This document shows, piece by piece, positions 13,612 to 15,369 of a stretch of DNA of 15,369 nucleotides (the stretch's first letter is position 1; each line of letters begins with the position of its first letter). A program made the position numbers and the translations under genes. The stretch spans positions 1 through 15,369 of the forward strand of contig DAOTVS010000163.1 in the NCBI GenBank assembly GCA_034436375.1, given 5' to 3'. The DNA comes from DAOTVS01 sp034436375 (GTDB lineage: Bacteria > Chloroflexota > Anaerolineae > SpSt-313). Under the pieces are notes generated by a model. That model had not been told where the DNA came from and did no database searches. It was given only the letters and a program-made list of their open reading frames with translations.

Positions 13612-15304
13612 ATGGCAACAGATCTTTGGATCTACCGGGACCCGGCGCAGCCCATCCATCGGCGTGTGGAGGACCTCCTCAGCCGCATGACGCTGGCAGA
13701 GAAGATTGGCCAGCTCAACATGCCCATCCCGTGGCCGCCCGGGGCTTCGGAAGAGTTGGGCCGCCCCATGCCCTGCACGCCCGAGGACTGCGAGCAGCTG
13801 GCCGTGGGCGCGTATACCGGCGACATTGGCCCTGTGGGCGGCTTTTTTGGCCTGGGCGAGCATGTGCGGCTGAGCATGGGCGTCCGCGAGCAGACCGCAC
13901 TGGCGAACCGGCTGCAGGCCCTCGCTGTGGAAGAGACGCGCCTGGGCATACCCCTACTCATGACGGAAGAGGGCACCCATGGCGCCATGGTCCCTGGCGC
14001 TACGATCTTTCCCGAAGGAGCGGCCCTCGGCAGCGCCTGGGATGTGGGCCTGGTGCAGGCGGTCTATGCTGCCGCCGCCGCGGAGGCGCGCGCCATGGGC
14101 ATACACCAGCTCTGCACGCTGGTGGTCGAGCCCAACCGCGACCCGCGCCTGGGCCGCAACTGCGAGGGCTACAGCGAGGACCCCTACTTTTGCGCGCGCT
14201 ATGCGGAAGCGATTGTGGCTGGGGCGCAGGGTGATGACATCTCGGCGCCGGGCCGCGTGGTCGCGGTGTTGTGTCACTTCCCGGGTCAAAGCCAGCCGGC
14301 GAGCGGCCTGGAGCGGGGCGCCATGGAGATCTCCGAGCGTATGCTGCGCGAGGTCTTTCTGCCCCCCTGGGTCGCCGGCATCAAGCAGGCCGGGGCCGGA
14401 AACTCGGATTACCTATGCCCGGGGTTGCGAGGTCGTCGGCGAGGACCGGAGCGGCTTTGTCGAGGCCGTGCAGGCCGCCCGGCAGGCCGATATCGCGCTC
14501 GTGGTCGTCGGCGAGAAACAGGGCGTGATGGGGCCGGCCGACAACGCCGCCCGGGCGACCGTGGGTGAGATGTCGGATGTGGCCAGCACCGATCTGACCG
14601 GTGTGCAGGAAGAGCTGATCCGGGCCATCTACGAGACCGGCACGCCAACCGTTGTCGTGCTCATCAACGGCCGTCCGCTCTCCACACGCTGGACGGCGGA
14701 GCACGTGCCGGCCATCCTTGAGGCCTGGGAGCCGGGCGAGCGCGGCGGTGAGGCCATCGCGGAGGTGCTCTTCGGCGATCAGAACCCCAGTGGGCGATTG
14801 CCGGTCACCATCCCGCGACATGCGGGGCAGTTGCCCGTCTTTTATAATGCCAAGCCTGCGCACGAGTACGTGCGCCGCCACACGGGGGGCTATGTCGATA
14901 TGGATACGACCCCCCTCTATGCATTCGGCCACGGGCTCAGCTATACCACCTTCCGCTACAGCAACCTGCGCGTCGAGCCGGCGCAGATCAGGCCCGGGGG
15001 CCGCGCGCAGATCTCTGTGGATATTGAGAACACCGGCGGGCGTGCGGGTGAGGAGGTCGCACAGCTCTACATCCGAGACGTCCTCGCCACGGTCACGACC
15101 CCGGTGCAGCAGCTGCGAGGGTTCCGCAAGGTGGCCCTGGAGCCGGGCGAGGTCAAGACGGTCACATTCACACTGGCGCCGGAGGACCTGGCCCTGCTCG
15201 ACCGGGACATGCATTGGGTGGTGGAGCCGGGAACGTTCGAGATCATGGTTGGGGGTTCATCCGCCTCCATTGCCCTGCGGGGCGCTCTGGAGGTGATGGG
15301 CTAG
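13612..15304 (+). pseudogene. Glycoside hydrolase family 3 gene with internal deletion and frame change
   Basis: The ATG at 13612 has GGAGGG (13601-13606) upstream. The first part (13612 to about 14398, roughly 262 residues) reads as the GH3 TIM-barrel N-terminus: TLAEKIGQLN, LLMTEEGTHGAMVPGATIFP, EPNRDPRLGRNCEGYSEDP and VAVLCHFPGQS, where many GH3 enzymes have Lys before the His. Homology then stops, and from about 14399 it continues in the +1 frame as the GH3 alpha/beta sandwich (ETRITYARGCEVVG, VVVGEKQG, SGRLPVTIPRHAGQLPVFYN) and a fibronectin-III-like end (YAFGHGLSYTTF). Roughly 200-250 residues are missing, including the region with the nucleophile Asp. The total of about 563 codons is well short of the usual 750-800. 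If intact it would be a beta-glucosidase/xylosidase-type enzyme. This is either a decayed gene or a local assembly error. Confidence 0.85.
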
Positions 15305-15323
15305 CCAGATGGGGGTGGGGCAC

Positions 15324-15369
15324 GGCATTCGGTTGCTGCCCCCTCCGGAGGGGGCAGCAACCGCATGCC
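15324..15369 (+). terminator. Perfect 32-bp palindrome, probable terminator of the GH3 gene
   Basis: Positions 15331-15346 (GGTTGCTGCCCCCTCC) and 15347-15362 are exact reverse complements with no spacer. The symmetry extends outward to 15324-15330 and 15363-15369 with one mismatch, making 23-bp arms that run to the window edge. It begins 20 nt after the GH3 stop. A hairpin here would be very stable and could end transcription, but whether a T-run follows is outside the window. The edge of a mobile or repeated palindrome is an alternative. Confidence 0.6.

Noticed and set aside
13612..15304. Programmed ribosomal frameshift in the GH3 gene
   Set aside because: A frameshift alone would not remove about 200-250 residues of the barrel; there is no slippery run at the joint.

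Overview
This window looks like chromosome from a GC-rich member of the Chloroflexota (Anaerolineae/Caldilineae-like). That is inferred from the gene mix (ABC sugar permeases, a UroD-fold protein, a DUF5054/GH38-like protein, a multi-domain histidine kinase), from two AT-rich TATAATGG promoter cores in GC-rich DNA, and from the style of the intergenic repeats. No rRNA or other phylogenetic marker is present, so the assignment is tentative.

Layout. (1) Positions 1-4633, plus strand: the 3' end of a sugar ABC permease, a second permease, a UroD-like protein, and a GH38-like DUF5054 protein behind its own promoter-like site. (2) Positions 4787-8411: a hybrid histidine kinase (plus) convergent with a response-regulator protein (minus) that joins an N-terminal helix-turn-helix, a degenerate ATPase domain and a C-terminal receiver. 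(3) Positions 8412-8669: a divergent control region with four 11-bp direct repeats of TGTCY and an extended -10 promoter (TGGTATAAT). (4) Positions 8670-13480, plus strand: a lipoprotein sugar-binding protein, two permeases and a DegT-family PLP aminotransferase. (5) Positions 13612-15304: a GH3 glycosidase gene that has lost its middle, including the nucleophile region, and changed frame. A long perfect palindrome follows at the window edge.

How the parts fit. Two carbohydrate importers, each without an ATPase gene in view, sit on either side of a two-component pair. The divergent placement of the regulator and the binding-protein gene, with helically phased repeats between them, suggests (inference) that the regulator controls the second importer. 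The aminotransferase and GH3 point to oligosaccharide or amino-sugar catabolism, but no substrate can be read from sequence.

The most unusual feature is a set of five intergenic elements (near 4623-4770, 6987-7123, 10101-10240, 12107-12178 and 13504-13585). Each is an inverted pair of short tandem-word arrays. The word length is constant, or nearly so, within an element but differs between elements (7, 9, 7, 10 and 8/9 nt). They fill the gaps between genes, and two of them supply the last codons and stop codons of neighbouring genes. I do not know a named family with this inverted, word-based design.
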